Source: Streptomyces sp. 378
GTDB taxonomy: Bacteria > Actinomycetota > Actinomycetes > Streptomycetales > Streptomycetaceae
Assembly (NCBI RefSeq): GCF_030124145.1
Contig: NZ_JASKMS010000017.1
Location: 62,001-126,000, forward strand
Direction: 5' to 3'
Length of the DNA stretch: 64,000 bases
A program made the translations under genes and the position numbers. Numbering within the stretch: the first letter of the stretch is position 1; each line of letters opens with the position of its first letter. Shown here one piece after another: positions 8,527 through 17,102 of this stretch. The notes beneath the pieces are model-generated. The model ran no database searches, had not been told where the DNA came from, and worked only from the letters and a program-made list of their open reading frames with translations.

Positions 8527-10043
8527 GCGCCGAGCAGACCGACGTCACGTACCGCAACCCCATCCTCGACGCCGACTGGTCCGATCCGGACGTCGTGCGC
8601 GTCGGCGACGACTTCTACCTGACCGCCTCCAGCTTCGGCCGCGTCCCCGGCCTGCCGCTGCTGCACTCCCGCGACCTGGTCAACTGGACCCTGGTCGGCC
8701 ACGCCCTCGAACGCCTGGAACCGGCGGGCGAGTTCCGGGCACCGCGTCACGACTGCGGCGTCTGGGCACCCTCGTTGAGGTATCACGACGACCGCTTCTG
8801 GATCTTCTGGGGCGACCCCGACCAGGGCATCTTCCAGGTCAACGCCCCGGCGGTGCGGGGCCCGTGGACCCGCCCGCACCTGGTCAAGTCGGGCCGGGGC
8901 CTGATCGACCCGTGCCCCCTGTGGGACGACGAGACCGGCGAGGCGTACCTCGTGCACGCCTGGGCCAAGTCCCGCTCCGGCGTCAAGAACCGCCTCACCG
9001 GCCACCGCATGAGCCCCGACGGCACCGAACTCCTCGACGAGGGCAAGGTGATCGTCGACGGCGACCGCATCCCCGGCTGGTTCACCCTCGAAGGGCCCAA
9101 GCTCTACCGGCACGACGGCTGGTTCTGGATCCTGGCGCCCGCCGGGGGAGTGGAGACCGGCTGGCAGGGCGCCCTCCGCTCGCGCGGCTTCTTCGGGCCG
9201 TACGAGGAGAGGATCGTCCTGGAGCAGAAGAACACCGACGTCAACGGCCCCCACCAGGGCGGCTGGGTGCGCACCCCCTCCGGCGAGGACTGGTTCCTGC
9301 ACTTCCAGCAGCGCGGCGCCTACGGCCGGGTCGTGCACCTCCAGCCGATGCGCTGGGGCGCGGACGGCTGGCCCGTGCTCGGCCACGAGGGCGCCCCCGT
9401 GGCCGTGCACCAGCGGCCCCGCCTGCCACCGCAGCCGCCCGCCGCGCCCGCCACCGACGACGACTTCCCCGGCGGACGCTTCGGCCGCCAGTGGCAGTGG
9501 ACCGCCAACCCCCAGGACGGCTGGGCCCCCCAGCACTCCGGCGACGGACTCCGGCTGACCTGCGTCCGCTCGGCCGACGCGCACGACCTGCGCCGGCTGC
9601 CGAACGTGCTCACCCAACGGTTGCCCGGCACGCCCCGCGTGGTCGAGGTGGACCTGTGTCTCAACAGCGAGGAACCGGGCGCGCGGGCCGGACTCGCGGT
9701 CCTCGGCGACGCGTTCGGCTGGATCGGGCTCCAGCGCGGCGCGGACGGGACCGTACATGTGGTGCACCGGTTCGCCGAGGCGGTCGCGGAGCAGGAGCGG
9801 GACGCCGCGCATCCCCGGGAGGCGCCCGAGGGCCGGGCCCGGCTGCGCGTCGAGGTCGGCGCCGGGGCGCGCTGCCGCTTCTCCTGCGACGTCGGGGACG
9901 GCTTCCGTCCCTCCGGCCAGGTCTTCGCCGCCACCCCGTGGCGCTGGGTCGGTGCCCTGCTCGGCCTGTTCGCCCTCGCGCCCGCCGGCTCCGGACACGC
10001 CGGCGCGGCCACCTTCACGCAGTTCCGGATCAGCCCCCTGTAA
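8523..10043 (+). CDS. Intracellular glycoside hydrolase family 43 (arabinosidase/xylosidase type)
   Basis: A 506-residue enzyme starting with GTG inside the previous stop. Residues 12-310 are the five-bladed GH43 propeller. Asp21 in WSDPDVV fits the general base, the LIDPCPLWDD Asp near 130 fits the pKa modulator, and Glu190 in TLEGPK fits the general acid. Residues 315-506 form a beta-sandwich of the GH43 C2/DUF1349 kind common in exo-acting beta-xylosidase/alpha-L-arabinofuranosidases. It lacks a signal peptide, so it should trim imported oligosaccharides in the cytoplasm. Sugar specificity is inferred only from the pectin/arabinan context. Confidence 0.88.
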   Translation: MSAEQTDVTYRNPILDADWSDPDVVRVGDDFYLTASSFGRVPGLPLLHSRDLVNWTLVGHALERLEPAGEFRAPRHDCGVWAPSLRYHDDRFWIFWGDPDQGIFQVNAPAVRGPWTRPHLVKSGRGLIDPCPLWDDETGEAYLVHAWAKSRSGVKNRLTGHRMSPDGTELLDEGKVIVDGDRIPGWFTLEGPKLYRHDGWFWILAPAGGVETGWQGALRSRGFFGPYEERIVLEQKNTDVNGPHQGGWVRTPSGEDWFLHFQQRGAYGRVVHLQPMRWGADGWPVLGHEGAPVAVHQRPRLPPQPPAAPATDDDFPGGRFGRQWQWTANPQDGWAPQHSGDGLRLTCVRSADAHDLRRLPNVLTQRLPGTPRVVEVDLCLNSEEPGARAGLAVLGDAFGWIGLQRGADGTVHVVHRFAEAVAEQERDAAHPREAPEGRARLRVEVGAGARCRFSCDVGDGFRPSGQVFAATPWRWVGALLGLFALAPAGSGHAGAATFTQFRISPL

Positions 10044-10073
10044 CTCGTCACCACCCGCCTGTTGGGAGCCGCA

Positions 10074-12077
10074 ATGACGCACCTCCGAAGCAAGCGCTTG
10101 CCGGGATCCGGCAGAACCATGGCCGCCGTGTTCGGCCTGGTCGCCGCCCTGGCCCTGGGGACGGTGGGGGAGGCGAAGGCCGCCGCCCCCGCCACGGGCA
10201 CGGCGCGGACCACCCCGGCCACCAAGACCGCCGACCGCTTCACCGACCGGCCGCACGGTTTCGCCGCCCTCGCCGGCGGCACCACCGGAGGGGCGGGCGG
10301 CAAGGTCGTCACGGTCACCGACCAGGCCTCGCTGGCCCGATACGCGGCGGCCGAGGAACCGTACGTCATCCGCGTCAAGGGCTCGATCGCGGTCGAACCC
10401 TTCGGCTCGGACATCGTGGTGGCGTCCGACAAGACCCTCATCGGCGTCGGCGACACCGGCGAGATCGTCCACGGCGAGCTGCACCTCAAGCCCGGCACGC
10501 ACAACGTCATCATCCGCAACCTGACGATCCGGGACTCCTACGTCGAGGGCGACTGGGACGGCAAGACCACCGACTTCGATGCCATCCAGATGGACTCCGT
10601 CCACCACGTCTGGATCGACCACAACCGCTTCACGCGCATGGGCGACGGGCTGCTCGACGTGCGCAAGGACAGCGAGTACATCACCGTCTCGTACAACGAG
10701 TTCGCCGACCACAACAAGGCGTTCGGCATCGGCTGGACGGGCAACGCCAAGACGCAGATCACCATCGACCACAACTGGTTCACGGGGACGAAGCAGCGCA
10801 ATCCGTCCGCCGACAACTGTGCCTACGCGCACCTGTACAACAACTACTTCTCCCGCCAGGTGGCCGACGGCGACCCGCAGTGGACCTACGGCAGCTGGGC
10901 GCGTGGCAGGACCGAGATGGTCATCGAGAACAGCTACTACGACGGCGTCCAGCACCCCCACCAGGCCGATGCCACGGCCGAGCTGGTGCAGCGCGGCTCG
11001 ATCCTGAAGAACACCACGGGGCGGCACGACACCCGGGGTGACGCCTTCGACCCACGGGCGTTCTACGACTACCGCCTCGACCCGGCCGCGGCCGTCCCCG
11101 CGCTGGTCAAGCGCTTCTCCGGCCCGCAGAAGCGGATCGGTGACGCGGTGACGCTGCACGTCCCCGCCGCGTACCCGACCGTGCAGTCGGCCGTGGACGC
11201 CGTGCCGTCCGGCAACGACGTTCCCGTGACCGTCGCGGTCGCGCCCGGCACCTACCGCGAGAAGGTCCTCGTTCCCGCGGACAAGCCGAAGATCGTGCTG
11301 CGGGGGACTGGACAGGACCGCTCGGACACCGTCATCGTCTACGACACACCCGCCGAGTACGGCGGCTCCACCGGGAGCGCGACCGTCCGGATCGCCGCGA
11401 GCGACGTCACCGTACGCAACCTCACCTTCAGCAACGACTTCGACGAGGCCGCGCACGAGCTGAAGGGCGAGCAGGCGCTGGCGATGAAGACGACCGGCGA
11501 CCGGATCGTCTTCGAGGACACCGCGTTCCTGGGCAACCAGGACACCCTGATGACCGACAGCCCCAGGCTGACCACCGTCAGCCGAGTCTACATCCGCGAC
11601 TCGTACATCGAGGGCGATGTCGACTTCATCTACGGGCGGGCCACCACCGTCATCGAGCGGTCGGTGATCCGGGCGCTGAGCCGGGGGTCGGCGACGAACA
11701 ACGGCTACATCACCGCCGCCTCGACCTGGAAGGACAACCCGTACGGGTTCCTGATCACCCGGTCGGAGATCCTCAGCGACGCACCCGCCGGATCGTTCCA
11801 CCTGGGGCGGCCCTGGCACCCGGGCGGCCAGCCGGACGCCATCGCCCAGGTGCTGATCCGGAACACGAAGCTGCCCGCCGCGATCAAGGCCTCGCCGTGG
11901 ACCGACATGAGCGGCTTCTCCTGGCGGGACGCGCGGTTCGCCGAGTACGGCAACTACGGGCCCGGCGCGTTCGTGACGGCGGACCGGCCGCACCTGAGTG
12001 ACGCCGAGGCCCGGTCGCACACCGTGGCCCGCTACCTGAACGGGTCGGACGGCTGGGCGCCGTACGACCGCCACTGA
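10074..12077 (+). CDS. Bifunctional secreted pectate lyase (PL1) - pectin methylesterase (CE8) fusion
   Basis: A 667-residue exported protein with two complete enzyme modules. The ATG at 10074 has GGGAG upstream; a TTG at 10062 is an unlikely alternative. Residues 1-38 are a signal peptide. Residues 55-345 are a PL1 lyase (AGGTTGG, WIDH at 180-183, YNNYFSRQ). Residues 360-650 are a CE8 methylesterase: GNQDT with Asp490 as general acid, EGDVDFIYG with Asp517 as nucleophile, and LGRPW with Arg579. One polypeptide would strip methyl esters and cut the exposed polygalacturonate. The PL half lacks an obvious RAPRVR block like its paralogues, so its catalytic arginine must lie elsewhere, perhaps in TKQRNPSAD. 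Confidence 0.9.
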   Translation: MTHLRSKRLPGSGRTMAAVFGLVAALALGTVGEAKAAAPATGTARTTPATKTADRFTDRPHGFAALAGGTTGGAGGKVVTVTDQASLARYAAAEEPYVIRVKGSIAVEPFGSDIVVASDKTLIGVGDTGEIVHGELHLKPGTHNVIIRNLTIRDSYVEGDWDGKTTDFDAIQMDSVHHVWIDHNRFTRMGDGLLDVRKDSEYITVSYNEFADHNKAFGIGWTGNAKTQITIDHNWFTGTKQRNPSADNCAYAHLYNNYFSRQVADGDPQWTYGSWARGRTEMVIENSYYDGVQHPHQADATAELVQRGSILKNTTGRHDTRGDAFDPRAFYDYRLDPAAAVPALVKRFSGPQKRIGDAVTLHVPAAYPTVQSAVDAVPSGNDVPVTVAVAPGTYREKVLVPADKPKIVLRGTGQDRSDTVIVYDTPAEYGGSTGSATVRIAASDVTVRNLTFSNDFDEAAHELKGEQALAMKTTGDRIVFEDTAFLGNQDTLMTDSPRLTTVSRVYIRDSYIEGDVDFIYGRATTVIERSVIRALSRGSATNNGYITAASTWKDNPYGFLITRSEILSDAPAGSFHLGRPWHPGGQPDAIAQVLIRNTKLPAAIKASPWTDMSGFSWRDARFAEYGNYGPGAFVTADRPHLSDAEARSHTVARYLNGSDGWAPYDRH

Positions 12078-12126
12078 CACCCCCACCCGCACATCTCCGT
12101 TGGATCCAGAAGAAGAGAGCCGACCC

Positions 12127-13482
12127 ATGAGGATCAGCAATCACAGCACCAGCACAGGAAGGCGCCGGACGTCGGCCGCCGTCGCTCTGGGGGCCGTACT
12201 CGCCCTGACCGCCACCGCCTGCGGTGACGACGGCAGCGGTGGGGGTGACGGAGCGGAGGGCAGCGGCACCGGGAAGATCGTCTTCTGGGACAACAACGGC
12301 GGTGTCCGCACCGACATCTGGAAGGAGATCATCGCCGACTTCGAGAAGGCGAACACCGACATCGAGGTCGAGTACGTCGGGATCCCCTCCACCGAGGTGC
12401 AGTCGAAGTACGACACCGCCATCCAGGGCGGCGGCCTGCCGGACGTCGGCGGTGTCGGCGCGGCCATGCTCGCGGGCATCGCGGCGCAGAACGCGCTGGA
12501 GCCGCTGGAGGACCGGCTGGCCAAGTCCTCCCTGGGCGGCAAGCTCAACGAGGGCATGGTCGAGTCGGTCAAGGTGGCCGGCGGCTCCGGCGACAACATG
12601 TTCACGATCCCGACCTCCGCGAACAACGGCACCCTCTACTACCGCACCGACCTGTTCGACCAGGCGGGTCTGGAGGCGCCCACCACGTGGGACCGGTTCT
12701 ACGAGGCCGCCGAGAAGCTCACCGACGTCAAGAAGAACGAGTTCGGCTACACCATCCGCGGCGGCGCGGGCTCCATCGCGCAGGCGCTGGACGCCATGTA
12801 CGGGCAGTCCGGCATCACGTCGTTCTGGGACGCCGGCGGCGAGAAGACCACGCTCAACGACCCGAAGAACGTCGAAGCGCTGGAGAAGTACGCCGGCCTG
12901 TACAAGAAGTACACGCCGGCCGCCGACCTCAACAACGACTTCACCAAGATGGTCGCCCAGTGGGACTCCGGCACCATCGGGATGCTGAACCACAACCTGG
13001 GTTCCTACCAGGACCACGTGAAGGCGCTCGGCACCGACAAGTTCCGCGGCATCCCGCAGCCGACCGGACCCGGCGGCAAGCGTGTCCAGGTCTCCAACCC
13101 CGTCGACGGTCTCGGCCTGTTCAAGAGCTCCAAGAACAAGGAGGCCGCCTGGAAGTTCATCGAGTTCGCCGCCTCGCACGAGTCCAACTCCAAGTGGAAC
13201 GAGTCGGCCGGCGCCATCCCGTCAAACAAGGAAGCCGCCAAGGACGCCTGGATCTCCAAGGCCGAGCCGACCAAGCTCGCCGCCGAGGCCCTCAACGACG
13301 GCTCCACCACCATTGTCCAGCTGCCGTACTACCTGCCGGACTGGAACACCATCTCCAAGGCCGAGAACGAGGCCGGCTTCCAGAAGGTCCTGCTCGGCGA
13401 CATGAGCGCCAAGGACTTCCTGGACAAGATGGCCGAGCAGCTCAACGAGGCCCAGAAGGAATGGAACGAGCAGAAGGGCTGA
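12127..13482 (+). CDS. ABC transporter sugar-binding lipoprotein
   Basis: A 451-residue extracellular solute-binding protein of the COG1653 type. The N-terminus is basic, then hydrophobic, ending in a lipobox (TATAC) with a diacylated Cys near residue 38, followed by a Gly/Ser/Asp linker. The body shows the family pattern (IVFWDNNGG, WKEIIADFEK, TAIQGGGLPDV, WDRFYEAAEKL). A TTG start at 12100 is possible but the ATG at 12127 gives a normal signal sequence. It is the natural partner of the permeases at 3416-5247, though 7 kb away in the same direction, and delivers the oligosaccharide to them. A strong terminator follows. Confidence 0.92.
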   Translation: MRISNHSTSTGRRRTSAAVALGAVLALTATACGDDGSGGGDGAEGSGTGKIVFWDNNGGVRTDIWKEIIADFEKANTDIEVEYVGIPSTEVQSKYDTAIQGGGLPDVGGVGAAMLAGIAAQNALEPLEDRLAKSSLGGKLNEGMVESVKVAGGSGDNMFTIPTSANNGTLYYRTDLFDQAGLEAPTTWDRFYEAAEKLTDVKKNEFGYTIRGGAGSIAQALDAMYGQSGITSFWDAGGEKTTLNDPKNVEALEKYAGLYKKYTPAADLNNDFTKMVAQWDSGTIGMLNHNLGSYQDHVKALGTDKFRGIPQPTGPGGKRVQVSNPVDGLGLFKSSKNKEAAWKFIEFAASHESNSKWNESAGAIPSNKEAAKDAWISKAEPTKLAAEALNDGSTTIVQLPYYLPDWNTISKAENEAGFQKVLLGDMSAKDFLDKMAEQLNEAQKEWNEQKG

Positions 13483-13522
13483 TCCCGGCCCGCTGATCTC
13501 CCCCCCCCACGCCCACCGGATC

Positions 13523-13560
13523 GGGCCGGCGGCGGACCCATCGCGCCCCGCCGCCGGCCC
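13523..13560 (+). terminator. Terminator after the binding-protein gene
   Basis: A perfect 13-bp stem pairs GGGCCGGCGGCGG (13523-13535) with CCGCCGCCGGCCC (13548-13560) around a 12-nt loop, 40 nt past the stop. No U-tract follows, as is usual in Streptomyces. It probably ends the transcript that includes the transport and enzyme genes. Confidence 0.75.
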
Positions 13561-13649
13561 TTACCCTCCCCCCACCCCGCGACCCCCGCCACGCCCGAGC
13601 AAGAGGCCTGCCGAAAGAACCCGATACACCGCACTGAAAGGCCGCCCCG

Positions 13650-14465
13650 ATGTCTCTCACCCGCAGACAGGTCGCCGCCGCGGCGCTCATCGCCGCCGTC
13701 CCCGTCGGCGCCGCCGCGTCTCCCGCGCACGCCACCGCCCCCTCCCACGGCGGCGCCCCGCGCACCCGCACCCTCTTCATCGCCGGTGACTCCACCGCCG
13801 CCCAGAAGTACACCGACGCCGCCCCCGAGACCGGCTGGGGCATGGCGCTGCCGTTCTTCCTCCGCAAGCCCCTGAAGGTCTCCAACCAGGCGGTGAACGG
13901 CCGCAGTTCGAAGAGCTTCGTCGACGAGGGCCGCCTCGACGCCATCCTCGGTGCCATCCGGCCCGGTGACCTGCTGCTGATCCAGTTCGGCCACAACGAC
14001 GCCAAGCGCGACGACCCCGCCCGCTACACCGAGCCCTGGACGACGTACCAGGACCACCTGCGGCTGTACCTCACCGGTGCCCGGGCACGCGGTGCGCGAC
14101 CCGTGCTGGCCACGTCCGTGGAGCGCCGCAGATTCGACGCGAACGGCAACGCCCGGTCCAGCCACGGCGAGTACCCCGCGGCGATGCGGGCGCTCGCCGA
14201 GGCGGAGGGCGTGGCACTGCTCGACATCCAGGCCCTGTCCCTCGCGCTGTGGCAGGAGCTCGGGGCCGAGGAGACGAAGAAGTACTTCAACTGGACCGAG
14301 ACCGAGCAGGACAACACGCATTTCAACCCGCCCGGCGCCATCGCCGTGTCGCGGCTGGTGGTGCGGGAACTGCTGCGCACCCGGGTGCTGGGGCCCCGGG
14401 ACGTGCGCCGGCTGGACGACGACATCCCGGAGTCCTGGATCACCTGGCCCCGCCCCACCGCCTGA
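13650..14465 (+). CDS. Secreted rhamnogalacturonan acetylesterase (SGNH/GDSL hydrolase, CE12-like)
   Basis: A 271-residue secreted esterase. Residues 1-30 are a signal peptide with an Arg pair at the N-terminus (TRRQVAAAALIAAVPVGAAASPAHA), possibly Tat. The four SGNH blocks are clear: GDST with nucleophile Ser48, Gly/Asn in NQAVNGRSS, GHND at 114-117, and DNTH at 221-224 holding the catalytic Asp and His. This arrangement, with the DNTHFN ending, matches rhamnogalacturonan acetylesterases that remove acetyl groups from pectin backbone. An SD-like GAAAGG precedes the ATG. It sits between terminators and so may have its own promoter. Confidence 0.87.
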   Translation: MSLTRRQVAAAALIAAVPVGAAASPAHATAPSHGGAPRTRTLFIAGDSTAAQKYTDAAPETGWGMALPFFLRKPLKVSNQAVNGRSSKSFVDEGRLDAILGAIRPGDLLLIQFGHNDAKRDDPARYTEPWTTYQDHLRLYLTGARARGARPVLATSVERRRFDANGNARSSHGEYPAAMRALAEAEGVALLDIQALSLALWQELGAEETKKYFNWTETEQDNTHFNPPGAIAVSRLVVRELLRTRVLGPRDVRRLDDDIPESWITWPRPTA

Positions 14466-14500
14466 CCCCACTCCGTCCTGATGCTGAGGAGAGCCGCACC

Positions 14501-15811
14501 ATGAATACACGCGATTGGCATGGGCATGCCACAGTAAGAGCCGCAGCGCTCGTCGGATGCACCGCTCTGGTGCTGTCCCTGACCGGCGCCACCGCCCAGG
14601 CGGGCGGCCGGGACCTCGGCCGTGAGGTACTGGCCGCGCAGGACGGCTGGGCTGCTCAGGGGACGGGCACGACGGGTGGCTCGGCGGCCGACACCGCGCA
14701 TGTCCACACCGTCACCACCTGGGAGGAGTTCAAGGCCGCCCTGAAGGACGGCGGTGACGCCCCGAAGATCATCAGGGTCAAGGGGATGATCGACGCCGTG
14801 GCCCAGGGCTGCGGGGCCTTCGAGGCCGAGGGGTACGACTTCCAGCAGTACCTCGCCGACTACGACCCCGCCGTCTGGGGCCACGACACCCCGGTCAGCG
14901 GGGAGCAGGAGGACCTGCGGGACGCGTCCGCGGACAACCAGGGCAAGGCCATCAGGGTGAGCGTCCCCTCCAACACCACCATCGTGGGCGTCGGGCGGAA
15001 CTCCGGGATCCTCGGCGGCAGCCTGCAGATCAAGGGCGTGCACAACGTCATCCTGCGCAACCTCACCATCGAGGCCCCGATCGACTGCTTCCCGCAGTGG
15101 GACCCGACCGACGACAACAAGACCGGCGCCTGGAACTCCGAGTACGACGGTGTCGTCCTCTACGGCTCCACCCATGTGTGGGTCGACCACAACACCCTCA
15201 CCGACGGCCGCCACCCCGACAGCTCCCTGCCGAAGTACTTCGGCAAGGTCTACCAGCAGCACGACGGGCTGCTCGACATCGTGCGCGGCGCCAACTACGT
15301 GACCGTGTCCTGGAACTCCTTCGAGGACCACGACAAGACCATGCTGATCGGCAACAGCGACAGCGCCGCCGCGGACGACGCCGGCAAGCTCAAGGTCACC
15401 CTGCACCACAACCGCTTCGAGGGCATCGTGGAGCGGGCCCCGCGCGTGCGGTTCGGGCAGGTCGACTCGTACAACAACCACTTCGTGGTGACCAAGGACC
15501 AGCCGTTCGGCTACGTCTTCGGCATCGGCATCGAGTCGCGGCTGCACGCCACGGACAACGCCTTCTCGCTGGCGAAGGGGGTCAGCGCGGCCAAGATCCT
15601 GAAGAAGTGGAAGGAGGCGCCGCTGACCGCCGAGAACAACTGGGTCAACGGCAGGCTCACCGACCTGATCGCCGTGCACAACGCGGAGATCCCCGAGGAG
15701 ACCCTCCAGTCCGGCGCCGGCTGGAGGCCGACCCTGCGCACCCGGGTCCACTCGCCGCGGGCGGTTCCGTGGCTCGTCGACCACCGCGCCGGCGCCGGCC
15801 GCCTGCGCTGA
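14501..15811 (+). CDS. Secreted pectate lyase, PL1 family (second copy)
   Basis: A 436-residue secreted lyase, ATG chosen for its GAGGAG ribosome-binding site. Residues 1-35 are a signal peptide (LVGCTALVLSLTGATAQA). The beta-helix shows WVDH at 227-230, HDGLLDI, a DHDKTMLIGNSDSA block and RAPRVRFG at 312-319 carrying the arginines of the PL1 active site. It is paralogous to the enzyme at 5244-6533, sharing nearly every motif, so the two arose by duplication. It stands 35 nt after the acetylesterase and could be co-transcribed with it. Extracellular cleavage of de-esterified pectin is expected. Confidence 0.92.
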   Translation: MNTRDWHGHATVRAAALVGCTALVLSLTGATAQAGGRDLGREVLAAQDGWAAQGTGTTGGSAADTAHVHTVTTWEEFKAALKDGGDAPKIIRVKGMIDAVAQGCGAFEAEGYDFQQYLADYDPAVWGHDTPVSGEQEDLRDASADNQGKAIRVSVPSNTTIVGVGRNSGILGGSLQIKGVHNVILRNLTIEAPIDCFPQWDPTDDNKTGAWNSEYDGVVLYGSTHVWVDHNTLTDGRHPDSSLPKYFGKVYQQHDGLLDIVRGANYVTVSWNSFEDHDKTMLIGNSDSAAADDAGKLKVTLHHNRFEGIVERAPRVRFGQVDSYNNHFVVTKDQPFGYVFGIGIESRLHATDNAFSLAKGVSAAKILKKWKEAPLTAENNWVNGRLTDLIAVHNAEIPEETLQSGAGWRPTLRTRVHSPRAVPWLVDHRAGAGRLR

Positions 15812-15827
15812 CGTCACCCGCACGCCC

Positions 15828-15852
15828 GGGCCGGGGCGGACCGCCCCGGCCC
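15828..15852 (+). terminator. GC hairpin after the second PL1 gene
   Basis: GGGCCGGGGC (15828-15837) pairs with GCCCCGGCCC (15843-15852) over a GGACC loop, 16 nt past the stop codon. It is a compact rho-independent-type terminator without a U-tract, separating the lyase from the pectinesterase. Confidence 0.65.
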
Positions 15853-15907
15853 CCAACCCCCCACGCGAGGAACCACCGCCCGAGCCGCACCCCCAAGGAG
15901 CATTCGC

Positions 15908-17041
15908 ATGTCCTCGCCCCACACCCCGTCCTCCCTGCCCAGAAGGGGAATCCTGTTCGCGGGCGCCGGTGCCGCGGCCGCGCTCGCCGTCGGGGCGGCT
16001 GCCCCCGCCCAGGCCCGGCCGCGCCCCTTCGGCCGGTACGGTTCGCCGACCGCCCGCCGCACCCCGCGGACCCTGTACGTCCACCCGCACGGCCGCGGCG
16101 ACTTCACCTCCGTCCAGGCCGCCGTGACCGCCGTCGCAGGCAGCGGCTGGACCCTGGTCATCGCGCCCGGCACCTACCGGGAGACGGTCTCCGTCGACCG
16201 CTCCCGCACGGAGATGACCTGGCTCGGCGCCGGTGACGGTCCGCGTGACGTCGTCATCGTCTACGACAACGCGGCCGGCACTCCGAAGCCGGACGGCTCG
16301 GGCACCTACGGCACCACCGGCTCGGCCACCACCACCGTCCGGGCCGACGGTTTCACCGCCCACCGGATCACCTTCGCCAACGACTTCCTGCGCGAGGAGC
16401 ACCCCGGGATCAGCGGCACCCAGGCCGTCGCCATCAAGGTGCAGGGCGACCGCTCGGCCTTCCACCACTGCCGCTTCCTCGGCCACCAGGACACCCTGTA
16501 CGCCGACTCCAACGCCGCGAGCCTCTTCGCCCGCCAGTTCTTCTCGCACTGTTACGTCGAGGGCGACGTCGACTTCGTCTTCGGCCGGGCCTCGGCCGTC
16601 TTCGAGCACTGCCGCTTCCGCACCCTGAACCGCACGGACGCGTCCGGCGCCCCGTACGGCTTCGTCTTCGCCCCCTCCACGGAGGCGGACAACCCGCACG
16701 GCTACCTCGTGACGCGTGGTCACGTCAGCAGCGACGCCCCGGACGGTTTCTACAAACTGGCCCGTCCCTGGGTGCCCAGTTCCAGCACCACCGCCCGCCC
16801 GATGCTCACGGTGCGCGACACCTGGCTGGGCCCGGGCATCGACGCGGTCGCGCCCTACGCCAACATGCGGGACGCACACCCCTGGCAGGCCCAGCGCTTC
16901 GCCGAGTACCGCAACACCGGGCCGGGCGCGCACATCACGGTCCCCGCCGAGCGGCCCCAACTCACCGCCCGGCAGGCCCGGTCCGCGACCCGCGCCGCCT
17001 GGCTCGGCGACTGGGAGCCGTGGAAGACGGCGTGCCCATGA
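15908..17041 (+). CDS. Secreted pectin methylesterase (CE8)
   Basis: A 377-residue exported esterase that removes methyl groups from homogalacturonan. The signal peptide has a twin-arginine start (PRRGILFAGAG) and an AQA cleavage site near residue 36, suggesting Tat export. Catalytic features: GHQDT with Asp195 (general acid), EGDVDFVFG with Asp222 (nucleophile) and ARPW with Arg286. The family length is normal. AAGGAG precedes the ATG. It resembles the C-terminal half of the fusion at 10074-12077, including the GTYRE and VIVYDN/T motifs. Its stop overlaps a 22-codon frame that ends at the next gene's start. Confidence 0.92.
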   Translation: MSSPHTPSSLPRRGILFAGAGAAAALAVGAAAPAQARPRPFGRYGSPTARRTPRTLYVHPHGRGDFTSVQAAVTAVAGSGWTLVIAPGTYRETVSVDRSRTEMTWLGAGDGPRDVVIVYDNAAGTPKPDGSGTYGTTGSATTTVRADGFTAHRITFANDFLREEHPGISGTQAVAIKVQGDRSAFHHCRFLGHQDTLYADSNAASLFARQFFSHCYVEGDVDFVFGRASAVFEHCRFRTLNRTDASGAPYGFVFAPSTEADNPHGYLVTRGHVSSDAPDGFYKLARPWVPSSSTTARPMLTVRDTWLGPGIDAVAPYANMRDAHPWQAQRFAEYRNTGPGAHITVPAERPQLTARQARSATRAAWLGDWEPWKTACP

Positions 17042-17102
17042 CGCCCTGGGGTGCCGGACGCCCGTGCCCGGGGAGGGGGCCGCGCCGCCGGGCGGGGCGG
17101 CG

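Noticed and set aside
11109..11116. Third AAGCGCTT
   Set aside because: It is internal coding sequence for VKRFS in the fusion linker, no promoter context.
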